Shown here: positions 13,834-24,811 of the stretch, piece after piece
How positions within the stretch are numbered: the first letter of the stretch is position 1
Layout: each line of letters opens with the position of its first letter
NCBI GenBank assembly: GCA_018136815.1
Contig: CM030937.1
Span: 4,214,226 to 4,278,225, forward strand
DNA length: 64,000 nt
Source of the DNA: Isochrysis galbana
Taxonomy: Eukaryota; Haptophyta; Isochrysidales; Isochrysidaceae
Direction: 5' to 3'
Made by a program: the position numbers and the translations under genes
Notes under the pieces: generated by a model
What the model was told of the DNA's origin: nothing
Database searches by the model: none
The model's input: the letters and a program-made list of their open reading frames with translations, nothing else

Positions 13834-15025
13834 CTTCGATCCATCATCTTTGGCAATGATTTTCCAGCTCACGGGATCCGAAACCATGGTGTATGCACGT
13901 TTGAGAGACACCTGTGTAGTGCATATACAAGTGTCTATGCGCCTCTTTGAAAGATAATGCCCTCGCAAGTAATGGGCAATGGCGCCGCACGCACTGTTCG
14001 CTCGACTCCATCGCCCTTTGACTTGAAGGCGACCACTGCCACTACGGGATCAACCTGGATTGCTTCAAGTGCATCAAATGATGTCATGCCTTTGGTAGCT
14101 TTGCCATTTATCTCCACAATCTTTATTTGAGGCAAGGTAGGTATGGAGCCCAAAGTTAGCTGCCTTAGATTCTTAGATCAATCGGAGCGGGTGCATCTGG
14201 ACCATCTCACATGGTTTGTGCTATCGGAATCCATCTTACATGGTTTGTACTATCGAACCAAGTGTCGCCTACGTGCGCCGCAGGTGCAAAGCTAACGGGC
14301 ATACCTCATCGCCATACTCGATGCCAGCTCTTTCTGCCGCAGAACCTTGGTTCGGCACAGCACCTACCAGCATTTTGCCTGTGCCAGGTGTACACGGAAA
14401 TTGACTCACGAATAGTGGCGACATTCCGAAGTTTCACTAGCAGTCCTGGAGAGTTGATTGGCATCTACTTGGCAGATAGAATTTTAGCTCAACACATTGA
14501 GGCTGGCATACCTGAATCAGAGATGATCAGATTGAGTCCAACACCGGTCACATCATACTTCCCGAGTTTTATGGCTTGTGTCGGTGTGAGTACCCGTGAG
14601 TATCTGTCTCCCAGACGTCTCACAAGTGTGGCAGACTCCTCTAGTGCCTTCTCATCAGTCAGCGGTGCAAGACTTTCAAGTCGTATCTGTTCTGCCTTTA
14701 AATCGACGCCATTAAATGTGCGGTCAAGGAAGTACTTATCAATCAGAGCCCAGACTTCGCCTGCAACTGGCGAACCAATCGATCCTGACCGCACCACTTC
14801 GATTCCTGCACCTTGGCTCCTCAGCACTCCAGAGGTGACCTCTGCGTATGCATGTGGCGCGAGTGGATGTACCGCTAATCCAGCAGCGAGAACGCATACA
14901 AGGGTATGCCGGTGCAGGTGATCGAGAAGACAAGGCCAAGATGCACATGGATTCCCACCGCCGATGCGCAGTGCGCAGGCTGACGAGAAAAGGTAGAGTG
15001 CGTGAAGTATCGCAAGGGAGCGCAT
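13834..15025 (-). CDS. ctpA: D1 C-terminal processing protease (CtpA, S41), 3' partial
   Basis: Removes the C-terminal extension of photosystem II D1 in the thylakoid lumen. Exons (minus): 15025-14512, 14378-14305, 14120-13995, 13911-13834, joined by in-frame GT-AG introns. The N-terminus is bipartite: a signal peptide (MRSLAILHALYLFSSACAL) and a second hydrophobic stretch ending in an AYA site (CVLAAGLAVHPLAPHAYAE), as for lumen proteins of complex plastids. Next come EVWALIDKYFLDRTFNGVD, LGDRYSRVLTP and TGVGLNL, then a PDZ domain (NQGSAAERAGIEYGDE, INGKATKGMTSFDALEAI). The catalytic Ser/Lys domain would lie beyond 13834 and is lost in or behind the gap. A further upstream Met (15073) is possible; the chosen start gives a normal signal peptide. 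It is divergent from H2A with about 235 bp between the starts. Confidence 0.88.
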
Positions 15026-15178
15026 CGATCGCGTCGGTCGCAGGCAAGCACACGCGCCCCCCGCCACTGGCAAATAGACCTCACCACCTCTGCTCTCTAC
15101 TTATTTACGCAAGAGTCGTGGAATTCACACTTGTGTCACTCGTTGAGCATCGGGAAGCAGGGTAAAAAATGCCACAGT

Positions 15179-15202
15179 CGCCGGCGTCGAGCGCCGCTGC
15201 AG
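15179..15202 (+). promoter_or_regulatory. Histone upstream element, copy 1
   Basis: CGCCGGCG, spacer TCGA, GCGCCGCTGCAG. The motif starts 82 bp before the H2A ATG. The same bipartite word with the same 4-bp spacer stands before H2B and the second H2A; nothing else is shared at that level in the three upstream regions. Likely a histone-specific promoter element; it might also serve the divergent CtpA gene. Confidence 0.7.
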
Positions 15203-15260
15203 CTCGCCGATCAACCATCGCTGAGGCGCCAGACCAGTAGACGTTCTGAAGCGCAGAAGA

Positions 15261-15635
15261 ATGGTGAAGGGTGGCGGTCGTGGTGGCTCGAAGAAGAAGG
15301 CGACGTCGCGGTCGGCCAAGGCTGGTCTCCAGTTCCCGGTCGGCCGTGTGCACCGTCACATGAAGCTTGGCCGCTATGCCTCCCGCATTGGTGCTGGTGC
15401 GCCCGTGTACTTGGCCGCTGTCCTGGAGTACATGGCTGCTGAGGTGCTTGAGCTTGCTGGCAACGCAGCCCGGGACAATAAGAAGTCTCGGATTGTCCCG
15501 CGCCACATCACGCTTGCGGTGCGCAATGACGAGGAGCTGAACAAATTCCTCGGCGGAGTGACCGTTGCTTCTGGTGGAGTCCTGCCGAACATCCACTCTG
15601 TGCTTCTGCCAAAAAAGTCCAAGAAGGAGGCTTAA
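15261..15635 (+). CDS. Histone H2A (copy 1)
   Basis: Core nucleosome histone, 124 residues, no intron. It carries the H2A signature [12 protein letters not shown], the acidic-patch helix [17 protein letters not shown], the docking region [19 protein letters not shown] and [10 protein letters not shown]. The C-terminus is SKKEA with no SQE/SQD phospho-motif, so it is not H2A.X. It differs from the copy at 30933 by a single residue (Ser for Ala near the end). Being intronless with a 3' stem-loop marks it as a replication-dependent histone gene. Confidence 0.98.
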   Translation: MVKGGGRGGSKKKATSRSAKAGLQFPVGRVHRHMKLGRYASRIGAGAPVYLAAVLEYMAAEVLELAGNAARDNKKSRIVPRHITLAVRNDEELNKFLGGVTVASGGVLPNIHSVLLPKKSKKEA

Positions 15636-15668
15636 GTTTTGGCCATGTGCACCTACTGCACCCAATCA

Positions 15669-15689
15669 GGTGTTTCTTAACACCACCCA
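15669..15689 (+). terminator. Histone mRNA 3' stem-loop
   Basis: GGTGTT-TCTT-AACACC (6-bp stem, 4-nt loop) followed by ACCCA, 33 nt after the stop. It fits the stem-loop bound by SLBP on replication-dependent histone mRNAs. Confidence 0.9.
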
Positions 15690-15992
15690 AACGTGCTTCC
15701 CATCGACGTTTGCGTCATATTCATGGTCACAATCCCCTAAAGTCTTGCCATGGGTATGTATCGTCTAGGTCTAGGATTGTCCATTGTGTGGATCATACAT
15801 TGTTGCACATGAGGTTCTTTAGCTGCTAGCTGTGATATACCAGCCCACTAGTGTTTTTCCTTTTTTGAAGGGAGCGCCGCAAGGCGTTTGTTTGCTCGTG
15901 TATGCGCCGTGAGTTGTGAGTTGAGAAGGTCCCCGTTCGCCCCTCTGTTCTGTCGCCGGTCCCCATCCGCTTAGATTTAGATCAATAAATAC

Positions 15993-16197
15993 CTGAGCGT
16001 TGGTACCCTTCTACTGCCACTAGCCCGGTACTATTACGTCACCCCTCAGCGCACTTGCCCGTATACTTTCGAATCTCCCCCCACACAGACCCCGGCTCCC
16101 ATTATAACTCGTCATGAAGTTACATTGACAATGACAATTGGGGAAAACCTAGTGAGGTGGCCGACCTACGTCGGACGACTCACCAGGGAAAAGCACT
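15993..16197 (-). repeat. Dispersed repeat, copy in opposite sense to 36692-36922
   Basis: Reverse complement of 36692-36922 over most of its length: GACCTACGTCGG, CCCGGCTCCCATTATAACTC and the end word with CTAGTGGCAGTAG..GTACCAACGCTC are shared. The end word recurs near 47515. No coding capacity; family unknown. 15690-15992 shows no gene. Confidence 0.65.
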
Positions 16198-16439
16198 GGC
16201 ACTGGGGGGGGTGTCCTCTCGTCATGAAGTTGAACGGCCCTTAATTAAGAGCTCGCGCCGCGAGCGGTGCTACCTTATCGCCCTAGCACCATCGCAGTGA
16301 CCAGGGACAAGGGACCAAGACAGCAGGACGGTCGAGAGGAGAGAGACCGACGCCATCGATCGCGCTCTCCTCGCAACTTCGCAACAGGCACGGCTAAATG
16401 GACTCTTACAATTCTCCACACTACTACTGCTATCACAAA

Positions 16440-16990
16440 ACGCACATTTTAGAGTGTGGTTGTGTGAGATGTTGTGCGTCTGTGCTGGCTAGTGTATGCG
16501 ATGGAGTGGAAGGGCTGTGGAGGACTGTGGATGGTAGTAAGTAGTAACATGAGAAGTACGGGACAGAGGGGGCAGAGGGGACGGAGTGACACGGGCAGGA
16601 GAGCCACGCGTGGGCAAGGGTGAGATCGACGGGTCGTTCTCAGTCGACATGAGGACAGGCGAGACGAGCACCGAGCACACAGGCAGACCATGGAGGCACA
16701 GGGGCACTCGAGCGGTGGCGCTGAGCGGCAGGAGTTGCCGAAGAGTAAAGAGGGGAGACACTCGCGGGGAAAGGGACACGCGCGGGGGGAGGAAACACGC
16801 GGGAAAAAAAGAAGGATTAAACGAGGCCGGGAGAACAAGGGAAACACTCGGGGAGGGAACGGGGAAGGGAGAGAGGAGGAGAGACTCCCGCGGGGGGGGG
16901 GGGGGGGGAGACGAACCTAAAAGGCGATGCGGGGAGGGGGGGAGGGGGCGTCGGAGCGTGACAGCAACAGGGAGGGGGTCACGCGGGGAA
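16440..16990 (-). repeat. ~540-bp dispersed repeat, inverted relative to 27655-28170
   Basis: Moderately diverged reverse complement of 27655-28170. Shared words include AACGAGGCCGGG, GGCGTCGGAGCGTGACAGC and TAGTAACATG. The other copy ends in the TTGACGGAACG terminal word seen on the inverted-repeat element at 25840, so it may be a non-autonomous DNA transposon family. Confidence 0.65.
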
Positions 16991-17053
16991 ACCTAACGGC
17001 GGGAGAGATGTACGAAGGGAAAAAAGCAACCGCCTTTACCCGCAACAAAGATT

Positions 17054-18296
17054 AATTTCTTAATAGTCTCACCGCACACGCGGCCGTGGACCCTCTACTT
17101 TCTACTCACGCGCAGCAAAACTTTCTACACCCCACTCCCCCGGCCCTTTCGCCCTTTCCCCCCCCGCCATCAGGCGACTCCCCCCGTGCACTACTAGGGG
17201 GATAGGGGAAAAGGCCTTAGATATGGTCCAATGGTCCGCCCCCCCCCCCCCCCCCGGTGATTCGTTCCCCCCTTCCTCCTATGCCTACCGGGCTGGCGGC
17301 GTCCTCAGTCCCGACTTCTCCTGTAAACAAGTGCGGGACTTACATATTTTTCGGTGGGCGGAGCGAGAGCTCCGCCCACCCCCTTCTCCGCGCTCCCTCT
17401 CCTCTCTCCTGCGGCACGCGCGATGGCGTGCCTGCGGCAGGCCTGCAGCTGCCTGCTGGCGACCCCTGGAGGCTCGTGGAGGCCAGCTCAGGGGGCAGAG
17501 GAGGCTGGGGCTGGGCCATGACCTCCCCTGCCTCTCCCTCGCTAGCGCTCCTGAGCCTCTGGGGCCCCCAATCTGCACCTGTCTGCCTGTCGACCAGGGG
17601 GGGAGGGGGGGTTGGAGCGATGGGCTGACCACGAGGGGTCAGGAAGACCGAACCAGGCGTGCCTGTCAGTGGGAGAGAGAGTTGGTCAGCATGGCAGGCT
17701 GGCCTCCTGGCAAGCCATCAGGCAAGCTAGGAGGATGGGTGGTTCCTCCCGCACGGCAGCAACTATCAGTAAACTGATAGGGTCATGGAGCGCGCGCCGC
17801 CTCCCGCCCTCGCTGCCGCCGCCCTCGCCGCCATGGACGAAGCGTTCATGGACACGCCACTGTCGCCGAAGCGACCGCGCCAAGACGACCCGCCCGACCA
17901 GGTGGGCGCAGGAGCCAGCGGGCCGCGCCCGAGCATCCCTGAGAACAGAGGCACCACAGCCTGCATGCTGGCAGCAGCCAGCATGCAACACACCCACACC
18001 ACCCCACACAGCCACCCCAGCCACACCACACAAGAGGGACGATCCAACAGGGAAGGCCTCCGGGCCTGGCCCCTACACAGCCGCGGTACCGCCCTCGTGC
18101 TCCGGCACGAGGGGCAGGGGAAGAGGTGGAGGGAGGGAAGTTAAGGGCGGTGTGGATAGCGAAGGGGAGTCCCATAACTAGTAGGTGTGTAGCCCTGAAT
18201 CTTCAGAATTTTTTTCCCTCCCGCACGGCAGGGGAGGAGTGGAGAGAGGGGGGGGCTCGTGCCCCCCCCATGGGCGAACCAAGTATAAACTTAGTT
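17054..18296 (+). repeat. GC-rich repeat, copy A (split by a SINE)
   Basis: Aligns with the reverse complement of 32145-32895: CACTACTAGGGGGATAGGGG, TTAGATATGGTCC, CTGTAAACAAG.GCGGGACTT, GGTGGGCGGAGCGAGAGC, then CCTCCTGGCAAGCCATCAGG and the end CATGGGCGAACCAAGTATAA. It closes with a hairpin (18277-18296; AACCAAGT/ACTTAGTT). A 457-bp SINE-like insert sits at 17760-18216. Open frames inside show no known protein. Confidence 0.75.
17760..18216 (+). mobile_element. SINE-like retroelement S1 with 15-bp target duplication
   Basis: The insert is bracketed by direct copies of CCTCCCGCACGGCAG (17745-17759 and 18217-18231); the uninterrupted site is seen in copies B and C of the host repeat. It starts with a perfect hairpin (17763-17780: CTATCAGT-AA-ACTGATAG) and GGTCATGGAGCGCGCGCC, and ends TAGCCCTGAATCTTCAGAAT plus a T tail. 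The last ~100 bp match the 3' end of the LINE at 40596-42299, so the LINE machinery probably moves it. Confidence 0.8.
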
Positions 18297-18299
18297 GTT

Positions 18300-18834
18300 T
18301 ACCCGCAACACAAAGAGTAAATTGTAGCCGTTCTCAAGTGCCATAACCTTGAGCGCCCGCGATCGGATATGGCCGTAGGAGTAGGAGGGTCGCTACCATT
18401 CTGAGTATTCAGTATTTCAAGCGGTTTGCCATTGGGGCAGGGCATGCACACGAAGATTGAGCAAAAGGTATATCGATACCATGCCAAGATACATACTACA
18501 TACTACTAAAATCCTACCGCCTACCGCCATCTACCTATCACGATAGTCGACAGTAAACTTGCAGTCTATCAAACGGCCACCACCCCAAATTCATAGGGAA
18601 CGCCAGCCAATGCGTTCAAGTGCAAGCGATCAAGGAAGCACGCTCATCGGTGGCATCGATCGAGACATCCCATTTGCTCGCTCGTTGCTTGAGCCGCGGG
18701 CCATGCTTACGCACGCACTCCCACCAATCTTGCCTCCTTCCGGCCCCCTCCCGCGGCCTACAGTCGGAGTCGGGCAATCGGAGTCGGGCAAGGTGCAAGC
18801 TATTGCCAGTCTTGATTGCATTCTTGATGGCTCT
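18300..18834. other. Intergenic, no gene seen
   Basis: 3' flank of the importin gene. Open frames on both strands lack domains. Includes a short repeated word (CGGAGTCGGGCAA) near 18765-18792. Confidence 0.6.
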
Positions 18835-21800
18835 CTATTGTTGCATAGAAAGTGTTCGAATGGCTTTTTGGTGCTTCGTGTCACTCAGAGATGAGGCCAT
18901 CTGCACAAGTGCCTCGAACGGCTGAGCGCCCAACGCATCTCGAATTGCATTTCGGAAAGCCAGGATGCTGTCGGCAACCATCTTTGCCGCGATGATCGGA
19001 TCGTCGCCATCATCTTCTGAAAAGTCGGAGCCATCATCATCGCTACAGTCTGATGTGTCCGCAAGCATGTCTGAAAGAGTCAAATGCGTGACGTTGATCT
19101 CACTAGCGGGTACAAAAGGTGAATAGTTGGGGCCTTGTCCTGAGCATGGGCTGGCATCGTGGTCGGTATCATTATGATCATTGTCATCACTCCGGCAATC
19201 TCCACTTTCTTCTATGCTCGTGGACTCGTCCTCATCATCAGACAACGCTTCCTCGGCATCGTCACACATGTCGCTAACGAGACAACCCGCGCCTACTGGA
19301 CGAGACCGACCAACTCTTAGACCTCGATTTTTGTGCGAGGATGCCTCAAGCAGGTCTTGCATTTGCACGAAGACTACTGAGGCTATTTGCAGAATTCGAG
19401 CGATCAATGGCATGGTCATGCATGTCGAGGTGCTTTGGGCTGCCTCCTTGCGCTTAGAGCGTGTCATAGTGGCAGCTCTACCCTTTTCGATCGCGCAAGG
19501 TGTTGGTATGTTCGTACTCACAAGCATGAAGCCAATTTTCCGGTGATTGCGCGTTGACAATTCTAAGAGTGCCCTCAGCATTGTTCGAGCTGTTGGGGGG
19601 TGAAGCACATCCTCTTGGATATCGACCCACAATTGCATCACTCGTTGGATGCGATCAATAGGAGTGAGGCCCCCTTCATGATGTAACGCGAGTAGCTCCT
19701 CAAGAAATCGTTCAGCACCAACACTAGGCGCCAAAATGAGCTTGGCAAAGAAGAAGAGCACCTGCGCATAGCAGAGACGTGAGATGATCTTTGATGCCGA
19801 TGGCCTGAAGGCATTTGAATTGTAGATGGTGACACTTGCATACCTGTTGCGTCAACCCTAAACGGGACTCGGGCTTCAACCAAGAGTCCAGCGCAAGCAA
19901 TAGTGAGCCCAGCTGTTTGCCAGCCAACAGCAGTGGTGCATGGTCGAGCACAGTAGACAATAATAGGGGGACACATGATGCCACCTACGACGTGCGTACA
20001 AAAAAATGTATTAGGGCAAGGAAAATCCCTCTTTGTAGTATGAGACATCCGCAATTACCTGCTCAGGAAAATCTGGTTGCAACAAATGTTGCAGTGCGTC
20101 ACCCCAGGCGGCGAGTAGACTCGTATGACCCCCGTCCAAGGCTCCCATCCGTACAAAACGGCACAGGCAGCTGGTGCAACGAATGACCACTTCGTCATCA
20201 GAGGAAGTTCTTACTAATTGCAAAAGAGCAAGTAGTAGATCGGAAAGAGAAACGGATGGCATATCAGCATCACATGGCCAATACTTGAGTATCATGCTCG
20301 TCAAATCTATCGCTGACTGTATCGCTTGACCACGGTCGCCATCCACGTCTTCTGCATCGGGCACGCAAAGTGCTTGCGAAAGGGTTGGGACGAGAATTGG
20401 GGCAATACATGCAAGCACTATTGGGCTCCGAACAAAGCTCCTAAATGCGTCCACAATGGCCGTGGAGAGAATCTGATCTCGGAATCGCTTCCGCCATAAG
20501 TTCACTAGAATTGGCACAAGCCAAGTGTGAGCGCTTGAAAGCGTCTCATCGGAGGAGTGTCGTAGAATGGAGGCTAAGGTTTCCACAATCAAATAGGTGG
20601 TGTCCTCGCCGCCAATGGGTAGGAGGTCTGCAACAGCTGACAACAAATTGGGTGCTACACTTGAGAAAAGTCCGTCGAAAGGCTGGCGCGACGAGAAAGA
20701 GGACAGGGCGCGGCATGCGCATGCGCGCAAAAGCGCAGTCTCCTGAGGAGCAAGCGCCGCAATTATTGCGTGCAAGAGTGGCTGTAGGGTTTCAGCCTCT
20801 GGTGCTATTTCGCTGAAGCGAGCTGCAGTGCATAGAGCTCGGCCACGTAGGAATACAGAAAGTTGAGGCTGCACGTCGCGTAAAAGCGGGCCGTCCGGAT
20901 TCAACAACGCAACTGCGTTGAACGAAGGCATCTTACCATCACGGCGTGCGCGATATACTCCGCGGCAGAGGATCTCGGCCCCAATCGAAAGGGCGACGTA
21001 AGCGCTTTCGCGCCAAAGCCATCTAGGCGCTTCCTCGCTCTTGATGGAGATTGGTGTTGGATTAGGTTCTGACTCAGCTTGAGTTAGAGCGCGCTCCACT
21101 GCACCACAAAGAGAGGGCAACGCCCGTTGCCCTGTGGAGTCAAGAAGCTCTACCAGAAGTTGCTGCGCAGCCACACGAGTCGTGATGGCGAAGCTATCCT
21201 CGTCTTCATCACTAAGGTACGCCTCTAGATCTGTCTCCCATGTTGACTGAGAAGTTTGTGGGATCCGCATTAGGCCAATAAGTGCGAAGATTATCTCTGC
21301 CAGTATCGGCTTCAGACATTTCGAAAATCGAGACGATAGAGCGAGGGCGGACAAGACGTCGAACAGTTGTGCTGCATGCGCATCTACACCCAAGGCATTG
21401 CCATCCTCATCACGAGATTGCTCAGCAGATTCGCTTAACAAAGACTGAGCATGCTTGGCATATACCATGGAAAGTTGCACGCCTAGTGCAGGCAACAGCT
21501 GGCTTTCGTGACCGCGCAGGGACTTAGGATATTGAGCCACCATAACCTCCAGGAAGCGCAAGGAAGATATCTGTAATTCGTGTGAGTCCAGAGCACTGTT
21601 GGAGGGGGTATTGAGCAAGCTCAGAACGTTGCTTGCCCAAAGAGGCAAGCAGCGACTTTCAAGATTACCAATGAGCTTACGGTCTGCACTGAAAGTGGAG
21701 ATGCGCTCGAACAACTTGCGTGCCACGTTGATTGCTAGAGCACGAACCCGCACGATGAGATGAGGCGTGTCGCTATACAATGCGAACAAAACGCCCAACA

Positions 21801-22371
21801 GCCGATCTTGTGAACTTGTGAGATGAGCTTCACCAAAGTCACTGGCGCATACTTGAAGACAGCAGAGTGACCCAAGTATTGCGTCAGTGTCCGAAGAGGT
21901 GCATATTCCGCTATACAGTGATGGTGTCACGCACTCCAACGGGCGAAGAAGGCAGTCTATCAGCTCCGGCCACTCGTCGGGCCAATCCGATGTGGCAATG
22001 CACGCAATGACAGCTGACACAGCTGTTCTGATCCGTGGTGACGGATCTCGGAGGCCAGCTGGCAGATACTCCCTGACCACTCTTTTTTCAGCGTCACATA
22101 TTCTCGGAGGTATGAATTCATCTGTCTCATCACACCAGTGCACGCGCACGTGGTGCCTGAGCACTACTGCTGCAAGCTGACGAACTTCGTGCTGGATGTG
22201 CTGCTCAGCACATGTGATGATGTGCACAAGGATGGATGCGAATCCGGGTGATGAGGCCATACGGGCAAGTTCTTCCTCGCCTTGGTGGCGTAGTTCCATG
22301 GAGACTTGCATGGCCGCATGTAGAGTCCTGACCACTGCTGCAGCGTCAGGGTGCGACGGCATGGATTCCAT
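18835..22371 (-). CDS. Importin-9 (karyopherin beta, Kap114 family)
   Basis: Nuclear import receptor for histones, ribosomal proteins and other basic cargo. Exons (minus): 22371-20059, 19984-19844, 19761-18835; both introns are GT-AG, phase 0. The product of about 1126 residues (human IPO9 is about 1040) has an N-terminal importin-beta domain (LRHQGEEELARM, HEVRQLAAVVLRHHVRVHW, then SDWPDEWPELIDCLL), HEAT repeats throughout, and an acidic loop before the C-terminus (ESTSIEESGDCRSDDNDHND and a second Asp/Ser cluster), as in IPO9. The C-terminal TRSKRKEAAQ then PLIARILQIA parallels the IPO9 tail. The frame is open to an upstream Met at 22425; the start here gives the expected N-terminus. A 39-nt in-frame segment near 19500 begins GTGAGT and ends AG and could be a tiny intron. 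Confidence 0.92.
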
Positions 22372-22472
22372 TCCGCCGCCCCCGTCGCCTCGTGGGCGAC
22401 CGCACAATGATGAACGTATGTACATCTGCTAGATCGGATCTTATAATAATTTATGACAAGTTGGTGTGCCCG

Positions 22473-22757
22473 ACAGGCCAGCAACTCTCCTCTCCAAGTC
22501 CACTGGCAAGCGCGTCGTGGTGTACGAGGAAGCCTTCGACGCAGTGAAGGTGGTCCACGAGAATAGTGAGTGCGCCCCCCCCCCCCCCCCCCCCGCCTCC
22601 CCCGCCCCTCACACCTGGGACGCCCTCTTCCTTGCCTGTGCTGGGTAGAGATAGAGATGCATGCGAAGGATGTGCAGCACTACAAGGCCGCGGCAGAAGC
22701 GTACGGCGACTCAGTCACGCGCAACATGTGCCTCGCCTTCCTCAAGTGCTGCCCAAC
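22473..22757 (+). pseudogene. Integrase zinc-binding (H2C2) fragment with a poly-C intron
   Basis: Exon 22473-22565 and exon 22649-22757 join at a GT-AG intron (22566-22648) that contains a C tract. The product reads KSTGKRVVVYEEAFDAVKVV, then HENKIEMHAKDVQHYKAAAE, then NMCLAFLKCCPTI: the His...His...Cys-Cys zinc-binding domain before retroviral-type integrase cores (Ty3/gypsy, Ginger and related domesticated genes). It is cut by a SINE-like insert right after the last Cys. A matching integrase C-terminal piece lies at 23310. Confidence 0.6.
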
Positions 22758-23140
22758 TATCGTTATAATGATAGGGTCATGGAGCGCGCGCCGCCCCCCT
22801 CCTCTCTCCCCGCCCACGCCGCCGCGGCGCCGCGGCGGGTGACCACAAGTCATGATGGACGCCACGCAACACGCAACCACACCTAAACCACACCGCCCTC
22901 CAGCAGTCCAGCAGAGACCACGCTTGCCCAGGTACACGCGAGCCACGCCGCGAGACGCGCCCGACACACAGCACGAGCCGACACACCAGCCATGGAAGCA
23001 AAGGACACACACCTGCCAAGCACACACAAACTGAACAAGAGGCAGGAGAGGCCGAGAGGCCACAAGACCTCAACCCCCATAGCCCATAGGGAAAGCCTCC
23101 GGGCCTCCGGGCTGGGCCCCTACACAGCTATGGCACTGAC
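22757..23140 (+). mobile_element. SINE-like retroelement S2
   Basis: Shares with S1 the 5' hairpin (22757-22774: CTATCGTT-AT-AATGATAG), the following GGTCATGGAGCGCGCGCC, and GGCCCCTACACAGC near 23115. The 3' T tail seen in S1 is not found, so the right end is uncertain. It interrupts the integrase gene. Confidence 0.6.
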
Positions 23141-23309
23141 CCCGCGCGCAAGCGCGGGGCGCAGACCCGGCCGGTCAACAAGACCGAGGCAAATGTTGCC
23201 CAACAAGACTGCAATGCCTAGAGCCAAGGCTTAGAGAGGAAGAGACGCCTCATACACCAGACGCCCGCATCAAGCAGACAGGGGCCACCCGCACAGTCAC
23301 GCCAATCGG

Positions 23310-23406
23310 GCGGACCGCGGGCAATCAACACGACCTACTCGAGCACCATCAAGATGACGCCGTACGAGGCCGCGTTCGGCGCTCACACGTCACACGCGCA
23401 GGGTTG
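23310..23406 (+). pseudogene. Integrase core C-terminal fragment
   Basis: The frame reads INTTYSSTIKMTPYEAAFGA, then a stop. The pattern N-T...S...TPYEAxFG is the end of an rve integrase core. Probably the continuation of the H2C2 fragment at 22473, with the catalytic core lost between. Confidence 0.55.
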
Positions 23407-24724
23407 AGGGTTGTCGCCGACAGAATTCAGACACGCCACAGGACAACGCCCCAATGTACCCGCTATCTCATAGAATTAACAAAATCTTTACTATGGTTCC
23501 TCATAGGCTAGCAGGGAGCCAAAGGTTTCAGTTTTGAAACGGAGGTAGTAGTTGTTTTCAAACTAGTAGTACATGCACACCGAAAGGCCCCACCCGGGGG
23601 TAATACGTAATAGACAGCAGTCACGCAAACCGATCGATCGAACGTATCGTGAGAAGGAGATCCAGCACTCTCACAAACCACGTGTGTGCGGGTCACATCG
23701 TCTCCGTAAGGTTCTGGGTAGCCCCCTTCAAGGTAGTATCGCTATACGCCGCAAACACAACAAGTAGCACATGCGAGCCGCGGGGGGGGGTCTACACGAG
23801 TAGACGTCGAGTGTGAAGGGGTGGAGAGCATGGATGCTCCATGTCGCGCGCGGGCGGTCGCTCCCTGCGCACCTCCGACATCCAATGACGGGGGGGGAAC
23901 AGGCCGCACGCCTCTTCCCTTCGCATTCTCCGCCAGATCCTCTTAAGCGACGCAGACAGCCCCATAGGAGTGCCATTAGCAACCTCACTCCAACTCGGTG
24001 CCGAGGGGCGATGGCCGACTCTGCGGGCGTGCGGGCGGGGAAGGGGCACCCAGTGGCCCCTGCACCAGCGGCACAGCACATCTACAGTCCGCCAGCACTC
24101 ATCAGCTCAAGGCGGGGCTCAGGCAGCTAGACAGGGGCGCGCCCCCATACCCACTACCATGGCCAACACCTAGATCGGCTGACAGCATACCGAAGTGGAA
24201 CCAACTGCGAGCACCTCCTCGAACTCACCAAGCGTACCTCGAGTACAAGGCGATCGTACGGGCTCAGAAGATTGAGACTGCAACGTCGCGACCGATGCCA
24301 CGCTACACGATACCTGTTCCCGCTGGCTGCATACGAGTTCTCTCCCAGGGACAGCCTGCATACGAGCACAGAGGTAATGCCGCTCGTTTTCTCGCAGAGC
24401 AAAGACGATGTGCGGCCCAGCGACAATCTGTACGGAGACGCAAGTCGTTCCTCGTTGAGCACCATCCTATTTGGACCCATTCCTTCACTAGGAGCGGCTC
24501 CAGCGCTTGGGCTTCAGCATCGACGACATCGTACAGCCTGGTACTATTGCCGTGCGAATCGAATATGCGGAAAGTCTGGCGCGCTCCGTACGCCGAATGG
24601 AATGCGTGGGCCCTCAGCTGTGAGGCTGGGCTCTAGATGGGGAGAGACGGCGTTCTGGCCGGAGCGAGAGATGAGTTGGTGGGTGCTCGAGCCGTGACGG
24701 CGGCCGATCGGTGTGCCTGGAAGA
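23407..24724 (+). other. Intergenic with one long open frame, no family recognised
   Basis: A frame from 23998 to 24636 (212 residues) includes YLEYKAIVRAQKIETATSRP; a second frame, 24500-24630, includes SIDDIVQPGTIAVRIEYAES. Both have protein-like composition, but they are in different frames and show no domain. They may be a decayed element or exons of an unrecognised gene. The rest of the stretch is featureless. Confidence 0.3.
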
Positions 24725-24748
24725 CGCCGGCGGGATGCGCCGCTGCAG
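24725..24748 (+). promoter_or_regulatory. Histone upstream element, copy 2
   Basis: CGCCGGCG, spacer GGAT, GCGCCGCTGCAG, starting 87 bp before the H2B ATG. Same sequence and spacing as before both H2A genes. Confidence 0.7.
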
Positions 24749-24811
24749 GCGGGCGCAAGACCACCCCTCTGGCCGGCGTGAGGTCTATCCACCGATCAGA
24801 AGCTGCCAGTC

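Noticed and set aside
16586-16996. 136-residue ORF rich in Gly/Arg/Thr
   Set aside because: Lies entirely in a non-coding dispersed repeat whose inverted copy does not preserve the frame.
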